This document shows, one piece after another, positions 15,506 through 23,738 of a stretch of 32,721 bases of DNA; within the stretch, counting starts at the first letter, position 1; each line of letters opens with the position of its first letter. The notes beneath the pieces were generated by a model. It ran no database searches. It was not told the DNA's origin and worked only from the letters and a program-made list of their open reading frames with translations. This DNA comes from Acetatifactor muris (GTDB taxonomy: Bacteria > Bacillota > Clostridia > Lachnospirales > Lachnospiraceae): assembly GCA_023664365.1 (NCBI GenBank), contig JAMPFR010000037.1, positions 1 to 32,721 on the forward strand, written 5' to 3'. A program made the translations under genes and the position numbers.

Positions 15506-16828
15506 TTAACAGGAAGCAGTCCGTGCCCTGATTACCAGCACCCAGTCATTGGCATCTCCGCTCCTTGCAACGGGGCGTACCTTCCATTTCGGGACGTCCT
15601 GCAGAGTGTCAATATAGCTGTATGTCCCGTCCTGGGGGTTCATCCAGTAGGCGTTCAGCGGCCGATTCCCGTAGCGGCTTAAGTCCAACATGAATTCGTC
15701 TCCATTGTAATCATAGCATAACAGGTAATCCGCCCCGGCAAAAACCGCTATCCGGTGGTAACGTTCTTTTTGGCCGTACAGCAACAGACTGTCATCCGCC
15801 CGGCCGTTCACGAAGTCAACACTCTCCATAAGTTCCTTCAGATACCGCATTTGGGACGAACCCGGAAGATGAAGGGCGTCCTGCCAGCTCTCCCGGACTC
15901 CGTAAGCCCCTGCGCCTTCTTTCGGATTGTAAAACTGCATGACAGCGTTGCTGCCGTAGGTATGGCCCGCCGCTCCTGCAAACAGAGACCAGTAGGCATA
16001 TCGGCGCACATCCCGGTCTTCCCAGTAAGGGTTGCGAGGGTCATGCAGTCCCTGGGGAATCCGTTCATAGGAGGGCTCCCCGTCCAGGGTAGGCTTCGCT
16101 GTGTCATATCCCAGATCCCGTTCCACGTATTTCCAGCTGTCCTCTCCATAGAATGTTTCGCGGGCGGCGTTATCGTCCCATTCCCCCAGACAGACCTGGT
16201 CATAACGTCTGTGTCCCGACTGAAACATGTTGAAATCAAGCCAGTCCGCATCGTGGAACCAGAGGGAGGAGGAAGTCCGTCCAAAGGGATGGAAGCCGAT
16301 GAGTCGTTCAGGGTCATGCTTTTTGAGAATTTCCGCCTTCATGCGGAACACCTCCGGCGCTGCGTCTCCCCGGACGTCTCCGCCCAGTATCCAGACAATA
16401 TTCGGTCTTTTCTTAAAGCGTTTTCCTAAGAATTCCGCATATTCGGTAATGTTTGTCCCGTTCAGCACACCGTCCTTTACAAGGGAACCCCAGGCGGGCA
16501 GGAGCCCCAGGTAAAGCCCCAGCTCTTCCGCGTGTTTCAGTATTCTGTCCACGCTTTCCCAATAGGAGCTTTCCGTCACGTCCTTTATCCCCGGTGCAAG
16601 GGAACAGCCGCTTGCGGAGATACCGGGCAGGGTATGAACCAGGACAGTCTGGATGATATTATAGCCCTTTTCCTTCCGGTTCCGCAGATAGCGCACCGCG
16701 TCCGCCTCATCCGGCTTCTGCAGCAGAAGCCAGGCGGTATCCCCCAGCCACAGGAAGGGAGCGCTGCCCTCCATAAAGTAACGCCTGTTATCGCTGATCC
16801 TCAGGGGTTCCCTGTTCCACTTTCCCAT
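15506..16828 (-). CDS. GH140-like glycosidase (apiosidase family, DUF4038)
   Basis: A 440-aa protein without signal peptide. The N-terminal (beta/alpha)8 domain of the DUF4038/GH140 type begins with FLWLGDTAWLLLQK, then GYNIIQTVLV, RPNIVWILGGDVRGD (Asp151) and LDGEPSYE (Glu251); the last two are the probable catalytic pair. SLFAGAAGHTYGSNAVMQFY is also typical. The C-terminal about 90 residues match the small beta domain (collagen-binding-like) found in this family (LLCYDYNGDEFMLDLSRY, YWMNPQDG). Characterised members remove apiose from rhamnogalacturonan-II side chains. GGAGGT precedes the ATG and a promoter lies at 16861-16889. The cytoplasmic location implies uptake of oligomers. Confidence 0.88.
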   Translation of the reverse strand: MGKWNREPLRISDNRRYFMEGSAPFLWLGDTAWLLLQKPDEADAVRYLRNRKEKGYNIIQTVLVHTLPGISASGCSLAPGIKDVTESSYWESVDRILKHAEELGLYLGLLPAWGSLVKDGVLNGTNITEYAEFLGKRFKKRPNIVWILGGDVRGDAAPEVFRMKAEILKKHDPERLIGFHPFGRTSSSLWFHDADWLDFNMFQSGHRRYDQVCLGEWDDNAARETFYGEDSWKYVERDLGYDTAKPTLDGEPSYERIPQGLHDPRNPYWEDRDVRRYAYWSLFAGAAGHTYGSNAVMQFYNPKEGAGAYGVRESWQDALHLPGSSQMRYLKELMESVDFVNGRADDSLLLYGQKERYHRIAVFAGADYLLCYDYNGDEFMLDLSRYGNRPLNAYWMNPQDGTYSYIDTLQDVPKWKVRPVARSGDANDWVLVIRARTASC

Positions 16829-16860
16829 ACCGTACCTCCGTTTTTTTGTTCCGGATACTC

Positions 16861-16889
16861 ATTATAATCCATTTTTAACAGGGATACAA
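16861..16889 (-). promoter_or_regulatory. promoter for the GH140-GH27 unit
   Basis: Read leftward: TTGTAT (16889-16884), 17-base spacer, TATAAT (16866-16861), about 30 bases before the GH140 start. The -35 is imperfect, which suits an activated promoter. Confidence 0.55.
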
Positions 16890-16979
16890 TTCGTGAAAAG
16901 AATAATCTGATACAGATTTGATGCATAGGGGTTTTAAGATATTTAAAAAAGCTGTAAAATGAAAGTGAGGGGCGTTGCT

Positions 16980-17717
16980 ATGAGGAAATTAAAAATCAGT
17001 ATTTTGTGTGTATGTCTTGCCTTTTTGCTTAGTGCCTGTGGGGCTGACGGGGTAAATGCCGAAAACAGTATTGAAGAAAATCGCGAAAACAGCGCGGAAG
17101 AAAATACCGAAAAAAATGCCGAAAACAGTGCCGAGGACAATATAGAGCAAGGCGGAGACGCTGCGGAGGACGCACCGGCGTTGCCGGATGAAGGGCCGGA
17201 CGCCGTAAGCGATGAGCCGTCGGACAGGTATAGAGCAGTGCTTTCAGGGGAAGAAAATTTTGTCGCCGTGGATTTCAGGGACGGAGACAGAAGTGTAAAC
17301 ATTGAAAATATCAAGGAGATTGTTTCCGATGAGGACTGGCTGACGGCGGAGGTGACAAAATTCACGATCCTTGATTTGGATGAAGATGGAGACAAGGAAG
17401 TTGTGCTCTGGATAGAAATAAAACCGGCTGATTCGGATTGGCAATTTGAAATTTTATATTTTCAAGACCAGGAAGTTTACGGATTTTCTATGCCGGCCAG
17501 AGGGCTTGCGAGTCTGAAAGCAGACGGAACCTTTTACTATTGGGGAGGTATAGATAATAGCGGAATAGGCAGACTGCGACTGCTCGAGAGAGGCTATGTC
17601 CAGGAAGAAATGCCGGATCAGCAGCATCAAGATGAAAAAGAGGACGCCCGGTGGTATGACCTGACGCCCGAAGGCGTGGAGCTTGCCTTTGAAAATGAGT
17701 TTGCCGAGGGGAATTGA
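16980..17717 (+). CDS. lipoprotein with acidic Asn/Glu-rich linker, 245 aa
   Basis: The signal peptide ends LLSAC (Cys20). I choose ATG 16980 because GAGGGG lies 7 bases upstream; the frame opens at 16959 without a site. Residues about 25-75 are a low-complexity linker of repeated AENS/EEN/EDN units. The C-terminal domain contains FTILDLDEDGDKEVVLWIE, a VCBS/FG-GAP-like or EF-hand-like acidic loop that could bind calcium. Function unknown. It ends two bases before the start of the large SBP-like lipoprotein and is surely co-transcribed with it, so the two probably act together at the surface. Confidence 0.75.
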   Translation: MRKLKISILCVCLAFLLSACGADGVNAENSIEENRENSAEENTEKNAENSAEDNIEQGGDAAEDAPALPDEGPDAVSDEPSDRYRAVLSGEENFVAVDFRDGDRSVNIENIKEIVSDEDWLTAEVTKFTILDLDEDGDKEVVLWIEIKPADSDWQFEILYFQDQEVYGFSMPARGLASLKADGTFYYWGGIDNSGIGRLRLLERGYVQEEMPDQQHQDEKEDARWYDLTPEGVELAFENEFAEGN

Positions 17718-17719
17718 GC

Positions 17720-20269
17720 ATGGGAAACAAAAGACGGAAAAGAATATTCTGCGCCGGGCTTGGGCTTGTGCTGGCTCTTGGGCTGTGCGCCTGCGGGGGC
17801 GGCGGAGAAAAGAGTACAGACGTAGAAAGTACAAACGGGGGCAGTCAGGGCGGCGGGTCCGGGAGTGCGGGCAATGCCTCCGGAGCTTCCGATGCGCCCG
17901 GAAGCAATGACGGGAATGCTGACGACAGCACCGGCAGTACCGGCATCAAAACCAATGCCAACACAGATCTGGTGAAGGAAAATGTTTACCGGGTCAGCGA
18001 GATCGGGTTTCCGAGGGTGGATGAAAGCGACAATATAGAAGTCCTGGCATATTATGACGGCAGAATCTACGCGGCCATGAAAGTATACGACTGGGAAAAC
18101 GGCCATAAATATTATATATTTTCCGCGGATGAAAATGGGAATGTCCTGAGCACGGCTTTCCTTGAGCTTCCGGGCAGGGCGGACAGAGAAGAGGAAGCGG
18201 AGGCAGCGGCGAAGGAACCGAATCCAAACGTGTGGGAAACGGAAGATATCCGTTACAGCGATTTTACATTCGGGCCGGATGGAAGGGTCTACGCACTGCG
18301 TCAATATCAGTACACCTATGTAAATTATCTGACGGATCGGTCCACAGAGGAGCAGCATGAATATCTGTGCTGCTGGGATGGGGACGGCAGCCTTTTGTGG
18401 CAGACGGAAAGCCCTGAGGGCAGCGGGGAGGGCTTAAGTGTGTGGGCCATTTTACCCGGGGAGGACGGTTCCCTGGAGCTGTTGCTGACCGGAGAGAAAG
18501 CGTACAGGGTCTCTGTGGGAAAGGATGGCAGTTTGTCAGAGGCGGGGAAGAAAAGCCTTTCGGAGGAAACCGCCGGGGCGCTCAGTAACTGCAGAAGGCT
18601 GTTGCGGAGGAAGGACGGCGCCTGCCTGCTGCTGTGCAGAGATGATAACAGCCTTTCTCTAATGGAATATGATCTTCAGACGGATACCCTGGGGGAAAGC
18701 TTCGGACTGCCGGAGGATATTTCTGTTTTTTCCCTGAACGGCACTTTCTTTTCCGCAGGGGCGGACAGTGATTTGACTTACGGAAACGCATCGGGGGTCT
18801 ATACCTGGAATATGGGTGATGAGCAGAGCCGGTTAAAAATGAGCTATATCAACTCCGACAGAAATATTACAGGCGTGAGGGCACTTTGGGAGCTGGATGA
18901 AACTCGTTTCATTATGTACTATGAGGAAGATTGGGAGTGGAAGGCTGGGATCTTTGAATATGTGAGACCGGAGGATATTCCCGACAAGGCGGTGATCGTG
19001 CTGGCGGGGCTCAACGTGAACGGCGGCATTAAAACACGGGCAGTTCAGTATAACAGGAGCAGTGATAAATACAGGGTTCTGGTGAAGGAATATGAGACTC
19101 GGGACGCTTTGCATCTTGACATGGTTTCAGGCAAGATGCCCGATATTATACTGGTTCAGGGATCTTCCCAGGAGGAGGCTTTACCCATGGACAGCTATAT
19201 TGCAAAGGGGCTGATCGCAGATGTGGGAAAGCTGATAGAGGAGGACGGGGAGTTGTCCCGGGCGGACTATCTGGAAAACGTGTTTGAGGCTTATTCCGTT
19301 GACGGCAGGTTGATGTATGTAGTACCTTCCTTTACTTTTTCCACCATGGCGGCGAGAGCCTCTCTTGTGGGGGACGAAAAGGATTGGTCCGTGGAAAGGG
19401 CTTTGGCGGTGCTGGAGGAAATGGGCAGGAACGCCCGCCTGATGGACGGACTGAGCCGGGATACCTTTATGGAAAAGGTGTTGGAGTACCGGGGGAATGA
19501 TTTTATAGATGTAAAAACGGGGAAGTGTACCTTTGATTCGCCGGAATTTATCGAGCTGATGAAGTATGCCCGTACCCTGCCGGAGGAAAGAAGCTATGCC
19601 GGACAGAGCGGCGAGGGAGAATATGAGCTGCAGTATCTGAAAAACAGAACCTTGCTGATGGAACTGAATATCTGGAGCTTCAGCCCGAATATAGACGGGA
19701 ACGAGAGACTGTTTAATCAGTTGAACGGATACCTGGGCGGCGAATATTCCCTTGTGGGATTTCCCGCCGTTTCCGGGGAATCGGCCGGGGAGACCGGGAG
19801 CGGCAAAGGAGGCAGCGGCGCTTATGTACAGGCCGTAAACCGGATGGCTCTTTCCGCTGTGTCTGATAATCCGGAGGGCGCCTGGGACTTTGCAAGGTAT
19901 TATCTGACGGAAGAGTATCAGAAAAGCCTGGAGAGCAGCCTGCCTGTCAACAGACGGCTGTTTGAGGAATGGGCGGAGGAGGAGACAAGGCGTTCTTATT
20001 ATATAAATGAGAACGGAGAAAAGGTGGAGTATGACCTGTATATGGATCAGGGAGGAAGCGTAGCCGCCGTGCCGCCTCTGGACAGGGAACAGCTGGATGA
20101 GCTGATTGCCTATGTGGAGTCCGTGACCGCCACTCCCTTTGAGGATAAAATCGTAATGAATATTATCTGCGAGGAGATGGGAAGCTATTTCTCCGGACAG
20201 AAGACAGCGGAGGATACGGCGGCGCTTATCCAGAACCGGGTGCAGATGTATGTGCTGGAAAATCAGTAG
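17720..20269 (+). CDS. large lipoprotein: propeller-like region plus extracellular solute-binding domain
   Basis: An 849-aa lipoprotein with a lipobox LCAC (Cys25), then a Gly/Ser/Asn-rich linker to about residue 80. Residues about 90-425 form repeated beta units (VLAYYDGRIYAAMKV, DFTFGPDGRVYALRQ, YLCCWDGDGSLLWQT), consistent with a propeller. From about 428 it reads as a family-1-type solute-binding protein: VLAGLNVNGGIKTRAVQYNRSSD, GKMPDIILVQG, GAWDFARYYL, and YFSGQKTAEDTAALIQNRVQ at the end. The 3577-5808 protein has the same plan and C-terminal signature. GAGGGG precedes the ATG by 8 bases; the frame could open at TTG 17714. No permease or ATPase genes adjoin, so a sensory or carbohydrate-tethering role is as likely as import. 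Confidence 0.85.
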   Translation: MGNKRRKRIFCAGLGLVLALGLCACGGGGEKSTDVESTNGGSQGGGSGSAGNASGASDAPGSNDGNADDSTGSTGIKTNANTDLVKENVYRVSEIGFPRVDESDNIEVLAYYDGRIYAAMKVYDWENGHKYYIFSADENGNVLSTAFLELPGRADREEEAEAAAKEPNPNVWETEDIRYSDFTFGPDGRVYALRQYQYTYVNYLTDRSTEEQHEYLCCWDGDGSLLWQTESPEGSGEGLSVWAILPGEDGSLELLLTGEKAYRVSVGKDGSLSEAGKKSLSEETAGALSNCRRLLRRKDGACLLLCRDDNSLSLMEYDLQTDTLGESFGLPEDISVFSLNGTFFSAGADSDLTYGNASGVYTWNMGDEQSRLKMSYINSDRNITGVRALWELDETRFIMYYEEDWEWKAGIFEYVRPEDIPDKAVIVLAGLNVNGGIKTRAVQYNRSSDKYRVLVKEYETRDALHLDMVSGKMPDIILVQGSSQEEALPMDSYIAKGLIADVGKLIEEDGELSRADYLENVFEAYSVDGRLMYVVPSFTFSTMAARASLVGDEKDWSVERALAVLEEMGRNARLMDGLSRDTFMEKVLEYRGNDFIDVKTGKCTFDSPEFIELMKYARTLPEERSYAGQSGEGEYELQYLKNRTLLMELNIWSFSPNIDGNERLFNQLNGYLGGEYSLVGFPAVSGESAGETGSGKGGSGAYVQAVNRMALSAVSDNPEGAWDFARYYLTEEYQKSLESSLPVNRRLFEEWAEEETRRSYYINENGEKVEYDLYMDQGGSVAAVPPLDREQLDELIAYVESVTATPFEDKIVMNIICEEMGSYFSGQKTAEDTAALIQNRVQMYVLENQ

Positions 20270-20279
20270 GAAGGTGGTC

Positions 20280-20375
20280 TTGTGCCATTATCCTATTATG
20301 TGTTACAATGAGCAGTACCGGGTGGATGAAGCAGGCGAACCCGGGACCTATATGCTCTACGGCCATGCCGGATGA
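20280..20375 (+). pseudogene. relic of a calcineurin-like metallophosphoesterase gene
   Basis: The frame reads LCHYPIMCYNEQYR, then TYMLYGHAG and a stop. This matches the [CS]HYP...W/Y...YGHxH metal-binding end of calcineurin-like phosphoesterases. A shift of one base at the GH motif continues as MPDEWIELDRKRRE, as such proteins do after that motif. No N-terminal part exists between this and the lipoprotein gene 10 bases upstream. A chance 32-codon frame is the alternative. Confidence 0.45.
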
Positions 20376-20411
20376 ATGGATAGAGCTGGACAGAAAGAGG
20401 AGAGAATGTAA

Positions 20412-21203
20412 ATGGCAGATATGCTGACAGAGTTGGGATGGACGATTCTGATTACTTTTTTTGCGGGCATGGGCGCAGGGCTTGGCACCGGCTTTGCCGG
20501 AATGAGCGCCGCGGCGGTGATCAGCCCCATGTTGATTACTTTTTTGCACATGGATCCTTATATGGCGGTAGGTATCGCGCTCTCCTCAGATGTGCTGGCA
20601 AGCGCAGTTTCCGCTTACACATACGGTAAAAACAAAAATATAGATATAAAAAACGGCGTGGTAATGATGGCAAGCGTCCTTGTGTTTACCGTTGTGGGAA
20701 GCTATGTTTCCAAGCTTGTACCGGATCAGACCATGGGGAATTTCTCCGTGTTTATGACGTTTCTCCTGGGAATCAAATTTATTGTGAAGCCGGTCATGAC
20801 TACAAAGGAGGAGATGCGGGCGGTCTCTCCGAAAAAGCGGATCGTCCAGTCCGTTATATGCGGCGTCATAATAGGCTTTATCTGCGGCTTTATCGGCGCC
20901 GGAGGCGGCATGATGATGCTCCTTATCCTGACCTCCGTATTGGGCTATGAACTGAAGACCGCAGTAGGAACCAGCGTATTTATCATGACCTTTACGGCAC
21001 TGACAGGGGCTGTCTCTCATTTTGCCCTGGGGGGCATGCCAGATTATACGGTTCTGGCCCTGTGCGTACTCTTTACCCTGCTGTGGGCGAGAATAGCGGC
21101 AAAATTTGCCAATAGGGCGGAGCCAAGGACTCTGAACCGGGCCACGGGCATTGTCCTGGTGGTTCTTGGGATCGCGATCTTCCTGTTTTCGGCGTTGACG
21201 TGA
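20412..21203 (+). CDS. TauE/SafE family membrane permease
   Basis: A 263-aa protein with about eight hydrophobic segments in two similar halves: GMGAGLGTGFAGMSAAAVISPML near the N-terminus and CGVIIGFICGFIGAGGGMMMLLIL in the middle. The paired G-x-G-x-x-x-A/G motifs are diagnostic of the TauE/SafE (DUF81) family, which exports sulfite, sulfoacetate or other organic anions. Length is normal. GAGGAGA precedes the ATG. It has no close partner gene; the long inverted repeat at 21205-21256 follows its stop directly. Substrate unknown. Confidence 0.88.
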   Translation: MADMLTELGWTILITFFAGMGAGLGTGFAGMSAAAVISPMLITFLHMDPYMAVGIALSSDVLASAVSAYTYGKNKNIDIKNGVVMMASVLVFTVVGSYVSKLVPDQTMGNFSVFMTFLLGIKFIVKPVMTTKEEMRAVSPKKRIVQSVICGVIIGFICGFIGAGGGMMMLLILTSVLGYELKTAVGTSVFIMTFTALTGAVSHFALGGMPDYTVLALCVLFTLLWARIAAKFANRAEPRTLNRATGIVLVVLGIAIFLFSALT

Positions 21204-21204
21204 C

Positions 21205-21256
21205 GTAACAGTTCAGCCGCGGAAGCTTTTATGAATGAGAGGGGCTGAACTGTTAC
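21205..21256. repeat. long palindromic element, copy 1
   Basis: gtaacagttcagcc and ggctgaactgttac form a perfect 14-bp stem around a 24-base loop. Starting two bases past the TauE stop, it lacks a T run on either strand. A shorter relative at 32490-32520 keeps gtaacagt, ttttatga and gctgaactgttac, so this looks like a dispersed palindromic repeat rather than a simple terminator. Confidence 0.75.
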
Positions 21257-21284
21257 GACGTAACGATAACGTTATAAAAATCAG

Positions 21285-21314
21285 TTGCATCTCGATTACA
21301 GCGCGTGGTATAAT
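21285..21314 (+). promoter_or_regulatory. promoter for the 126-aa protein
   Basis: TTGCAT (21285-21290), 18-base spacer, consensus TATAAT (21309-21314). The 10-bp palindrome ATAACGTTAT just upstream (about 21267-21276) could be an operator. Confidence 0.65.
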
Positions 21315-21386
21315 GATTCTGTTGACGTAGAATGCAGAGAAAAGGGCGATGCCCGGTAATCTCTCCGTCTATGAAAGGAGTGGCAT

Positions 21387-21767
21387 ATGCGGATAGGAGC
21401 AGTGGGCTTTCAGATGTACCAGCCCTACATATACAATACGAATACCGTAAGCGGCAAAAGCTTGTCTAAGGTGAATCCCATCGGTGACGACCTGTTGTCC
21501 TCCGGAACTGACTTTTCGGGCATGACAGATGAGGAGCAGCAGAATCTCAATCCTCTGCGGAGAGGAGAGACGGCTAATTTCGCGGATGTCATTGCCATGC
21601 AGATGCAGATGGGCAGGATGAATGCAGATAAAATCATGAAGCCTGCGGCGGAAGAGGCACAGCCCATAGAGGAAGATAGGGATGCAGTCCGCCCTCTGCA
21701 GACGGGTGCAAGCCTGTACCAGTTACAGCGCGCGTCGTTTGCCTACCAGATGAATATGATAGCATGA
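21387..21767 (+). CDS. hypothetical protein, 126 aa
   Basis: AAAGGAG lies upstream of the ATG. The protein starts MRIGAVGFQMYQPYIYNTNTVSG, has a flexible polar centre (NPLRRGETANFADVIAMQMQMGRMNADK) and ends LYQLQRASFAYQMNMIA. It has no signal peptide, membrane segment or Cys residue. The Gln/Met-rich amphipathic C-terminus faintly recalls helical ends of flagellar rod or hook proteins, but I would not name it. It stands alone between its own promoter and a strong terminator, which suggests an independently regulated, possibly abundant product. Confidence 0.8.
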   Translation: MRIGAVGFQMYQPYIYNTNTVSGKSLSKVNPIGDDLLSSGTDFSGMTDEEQQNLNPLRRGETANFADVIAMQMQMGRMNADKIMKPAAEEAQPIEEDRDAVRPLQTGASLYQLQRASFAYQMNMIA

Positions 21768-21775
21768 GAATCGTG

Positions 21776-21811
21776 ACCGCAGAGTGAAGTGAGCTTGCTC
21801 TGCGGTTTTTT
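21776..21811 (+). terminator. rho-independent terminator
   Basis: ACCGCAGAG pairs perfectly with CTCTGCGGT over a 12- to 13-base loop and is followed by six T. It lies 8 bases past the stop of the 126-aa gene. Confidence 0.92.
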
Positions 21812-21850
21812 GCTGCATGAATAACTATAAGAACAAAGGAGTACAGAGTC

Positions 21851-22984
21851 ATGGATTTGAAAAAACCGATTGCCTATGCACAGGAAGCATGTGAAACAAT
21901 GATGCGTCTTTACCCTGCGGAGGAGCTTCCTCCAAAAGGGCGTTTTCATTATCATCAGGGCGTTTTCCTTTCAGGTATGTGCAAAACTGCCGCCCTCTGC
22001 GGAGAATCCCGCTATACGGATTATGCGGGGGCATGGCTTCATTCCGTCTTTTCTCCGGACGGAAGCCGGATACTGCAGTATGACCATGCCGATCTGGATG
22101 ACATTCAGCCGGGTATTCTGCTGTATCCTCTCTGGGACGCAACGGGGGACGCCTTTTACAGGACTGCCATGGACGCCGTTATGGCCCAGGTGCCGGACAT
22201 TCCCCGCTGTGAATGCGGCGGCTTTTATCATAAAGTGAGATGTACCGGCCAGATGTGGCTGGACGGATTATATATGGCATGTCCTTTTATTGCCGAGTAT
22301 GCCCGTCGATTTGAGCGGCCTGAGCTGATGGATCTGGCGGTGCAGGAAATACTGCTGATGCGGAAAAATAACAGAGATCCGCAAACCGGTCTATGGTACC
22401 ACGCGTGGGATGAAACAAGACAGACAGAGTGGGCAGATCCGGAGACAGGCTGCTCTTCGGAGTTCTGGGGGCGTTCCATGGGCTGGGTGCCTGTGGCAAT
22501 TCTGGATGTGATGGAGCAGCTGGCGCAAATGCCCGGCGAACAGCCGGATCGGGAAGGTTCCCGTTATCAACAGCTGGCTGCTATTGTGAAGGATTTGCTG
22601 GAAGCCCTTTCCCGGTATCAAAGCCCTGACGGACGCTGGTATCAGGTGGTTAATAAGCCGGAAAAGCCGGGCAACTGGCTAGAGAATTCCTGCTCCTGTC
22701 TGTATGCAGCCGCCATGGCAAGGGGCGTGCGCAGGGGCGTACTGGATGCCTCCTGGCTGGAGCGGGCCGGCCGCGCTTTCTCAGGGGTGGTGGGATCCCT
22801 GACCTGGCAGGGTGAGAATATTCAGATTGGAAATGTGTGCATCGGCACAGGCGTGGGAGATTACGACTTTTACTGCGCCCGTCCCGTCCATGTCAATGAT
22901 CTGCACGGCGTGGGGGCATTTCTGCTTATGTGTACGGAGCTGCAGGCGGCGCTGGACGACGGCGGTATCGAATATGTAAAATAA
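21851..22984 (+). CDS. GH105 family unsaturated rhamnogalacturonyl hydrolase-like enzyme
   Basis: A 377-aa cytoplasmic (alpha/alpha)6 barrel enzyme of the GH88/GH105 type. The motifs follow YteR-like proteins: DHADLDDIQPG, TGQMWLDGLYMACPF with the predicted catalytic Asp138, LWYHAWDE (182-188), SSEFWGRSMGWV (202-213), YQSPDGRWYQVV, NWLENSCSCLYAAAMARGVRRG and VHVNDLHGVGAFLL. Family members hydrate the double bond left by pectate or rhamnogalacturonan lyases, releasing 4-deoxy-uronate. GGAG lies 9 bases before the ATG. It complements GH27 and GH140 at 14253-16828 but is in a separate unit. Confidence 0.9.
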   Translation: MDLKKPIAYAQEACETMMRLYPAEELPPKGRFHYHQGVFLSGMCKTAALCGESRYTDYAGAWLHSVFSPDGSRILQYDHADLDDIQPGILLYPLWDATGDAFYRTAMDAVMAQVPDIPRCECGGFYHKVRCTGQMWLDGLYMACPFIAEYARRFERPELMDLAVQEILLMRKNNRDPQTGLWYHAWDETRQTEWADPETGCSSEFWGRSMGWVPVAILDVMEQLAQMPGEQPDREGSRYQQLAAIVKDLLEALSRYQSPDGRWYQVVNKPEKPGNWLENSCSCLYAAAMARGVRRGVLDASWLERAGRAFSGVVGSLTWQGENIQIGNVCIGTGVGDYDFYCARPVHVNDLHGVGAFLLMCTELQAALDDGGIEYVK

Positions 22985-23116
22985 GGATTTGCGGCAGGGA
23001 ATACAGGAGCGATAGGAGCTATGGACTGACCCGGCCCAAAGGCGGCGAAGGGTGAAAGCATACAGGAATTCGGGAATAGCCCGCATGATTTTCGGCAATT
23101 CGGGCATGCTACGCCC

Positions 23117-23656
23117 ATGGAGAAAAAAACGGCGAGAACCTTTGATTTTTATGTGATATTGTTTTTCCTGGTCTCCTTTGCGGGATGGCTGTGGGAAGTG
23201 GGAATTTTCCTGGTGACAAAACATGCCTGGATTAACCGGGGAATTTATAAAGGCCCTTATCTGCCCATTTACGGGGTAGGAGGGCTTTTGCTGTGGTTTC
23301 TGCTGCACCGCCTCAGCAGAAAGCCTTTCGTGACATTTTTGCTGTCAGGGGTACTCTGTTCCGCTCTGGAGTATTTTACCAGTGTCTTTCTGGAATGGAG
23401 GTGGGGCGTGCGCTGGTGGGATTACAGCGGCTATCATCTGGACCTGAACGGGCGGATATGCCTGCTGGGAGCAGTGTGCTTCGGCCTGGGAGGCATGGCG
23501 CTGAACTGTTATCTCATGCCCCTGTACATGCGGCTGTACCACAAAATTTCCCGCAGCTGGCGGCTGATTCTGTGCGGTATTTTTCTGGCAGTATTTCTGC
23601 TTGACATTACCTATTGTGCGGTACGTCCCAACATGGGTTACGGAATTTCGCAGTAA
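23117..23656 (+). CDS. CmpB-type membrane protein (putative ABC-transporter type IV family)
   Basis: A 179-aa integral membrane protein with about five hydrophobic segments. FAGWLWEVGIFLVTKHAWINRGIYKGPYLPIYGVGG is the hallmark block of the PF06541 (CmpB) family, followed by EYFTSVFLEWRWGVRWWDYSGYHLDLNGRICL, also typical. The biochemical role of the family is not established. The start is uncertain: the ATG at 23117 lacks a good ribosome site and the preceding 130 bases contain no better in-frame choice. It ends about 80 bases before the MATE gene. Confidence 0.82.
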   Translation: MEKKTARTFDFYVILFFLVSFAGWLWEVGIFLVTKHAWINRGIYKGPYLPIYGVGGLLLWFLLHRLSRKPFVTFLLSGVLCSALEYFTSVFLEWRWGVRWWDYSGYHLDLNGRICLLGAVCFGLGGMALNCYLMPLYMRLYHKISRSWRLILCGIFLAVFLLDITYCAVRPNMGYGISQ

Positions 23657-23660
23657 GGGC

Positions 23661-23689
23661 TGTTCTTTTTTCCGCAAAGGTACTATAAT
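23661..23689 (+). promoter_or_regulatory. possible promoter for the second MATE gene
   Basis: Consensus TATAAT (23684-23689) with 17 bases to a poor -35 (TGTTCT). It lies 49 bases before the ATG at 23739. Confidence 0.4.
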
Positions 23690-23738
23690 ATTGAAACGGA
23701 AAGAAACCAGCGGATAAAATCAAAAGGAGTACAATATC

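Noticed and set aside
22985-23116. Short inverted motif and small frames before the CmpB-type gene
   Set aside because: The gcccg/cgggc arms are short and the frames have no ribosome sites; probably chance in GC-rich DNA.
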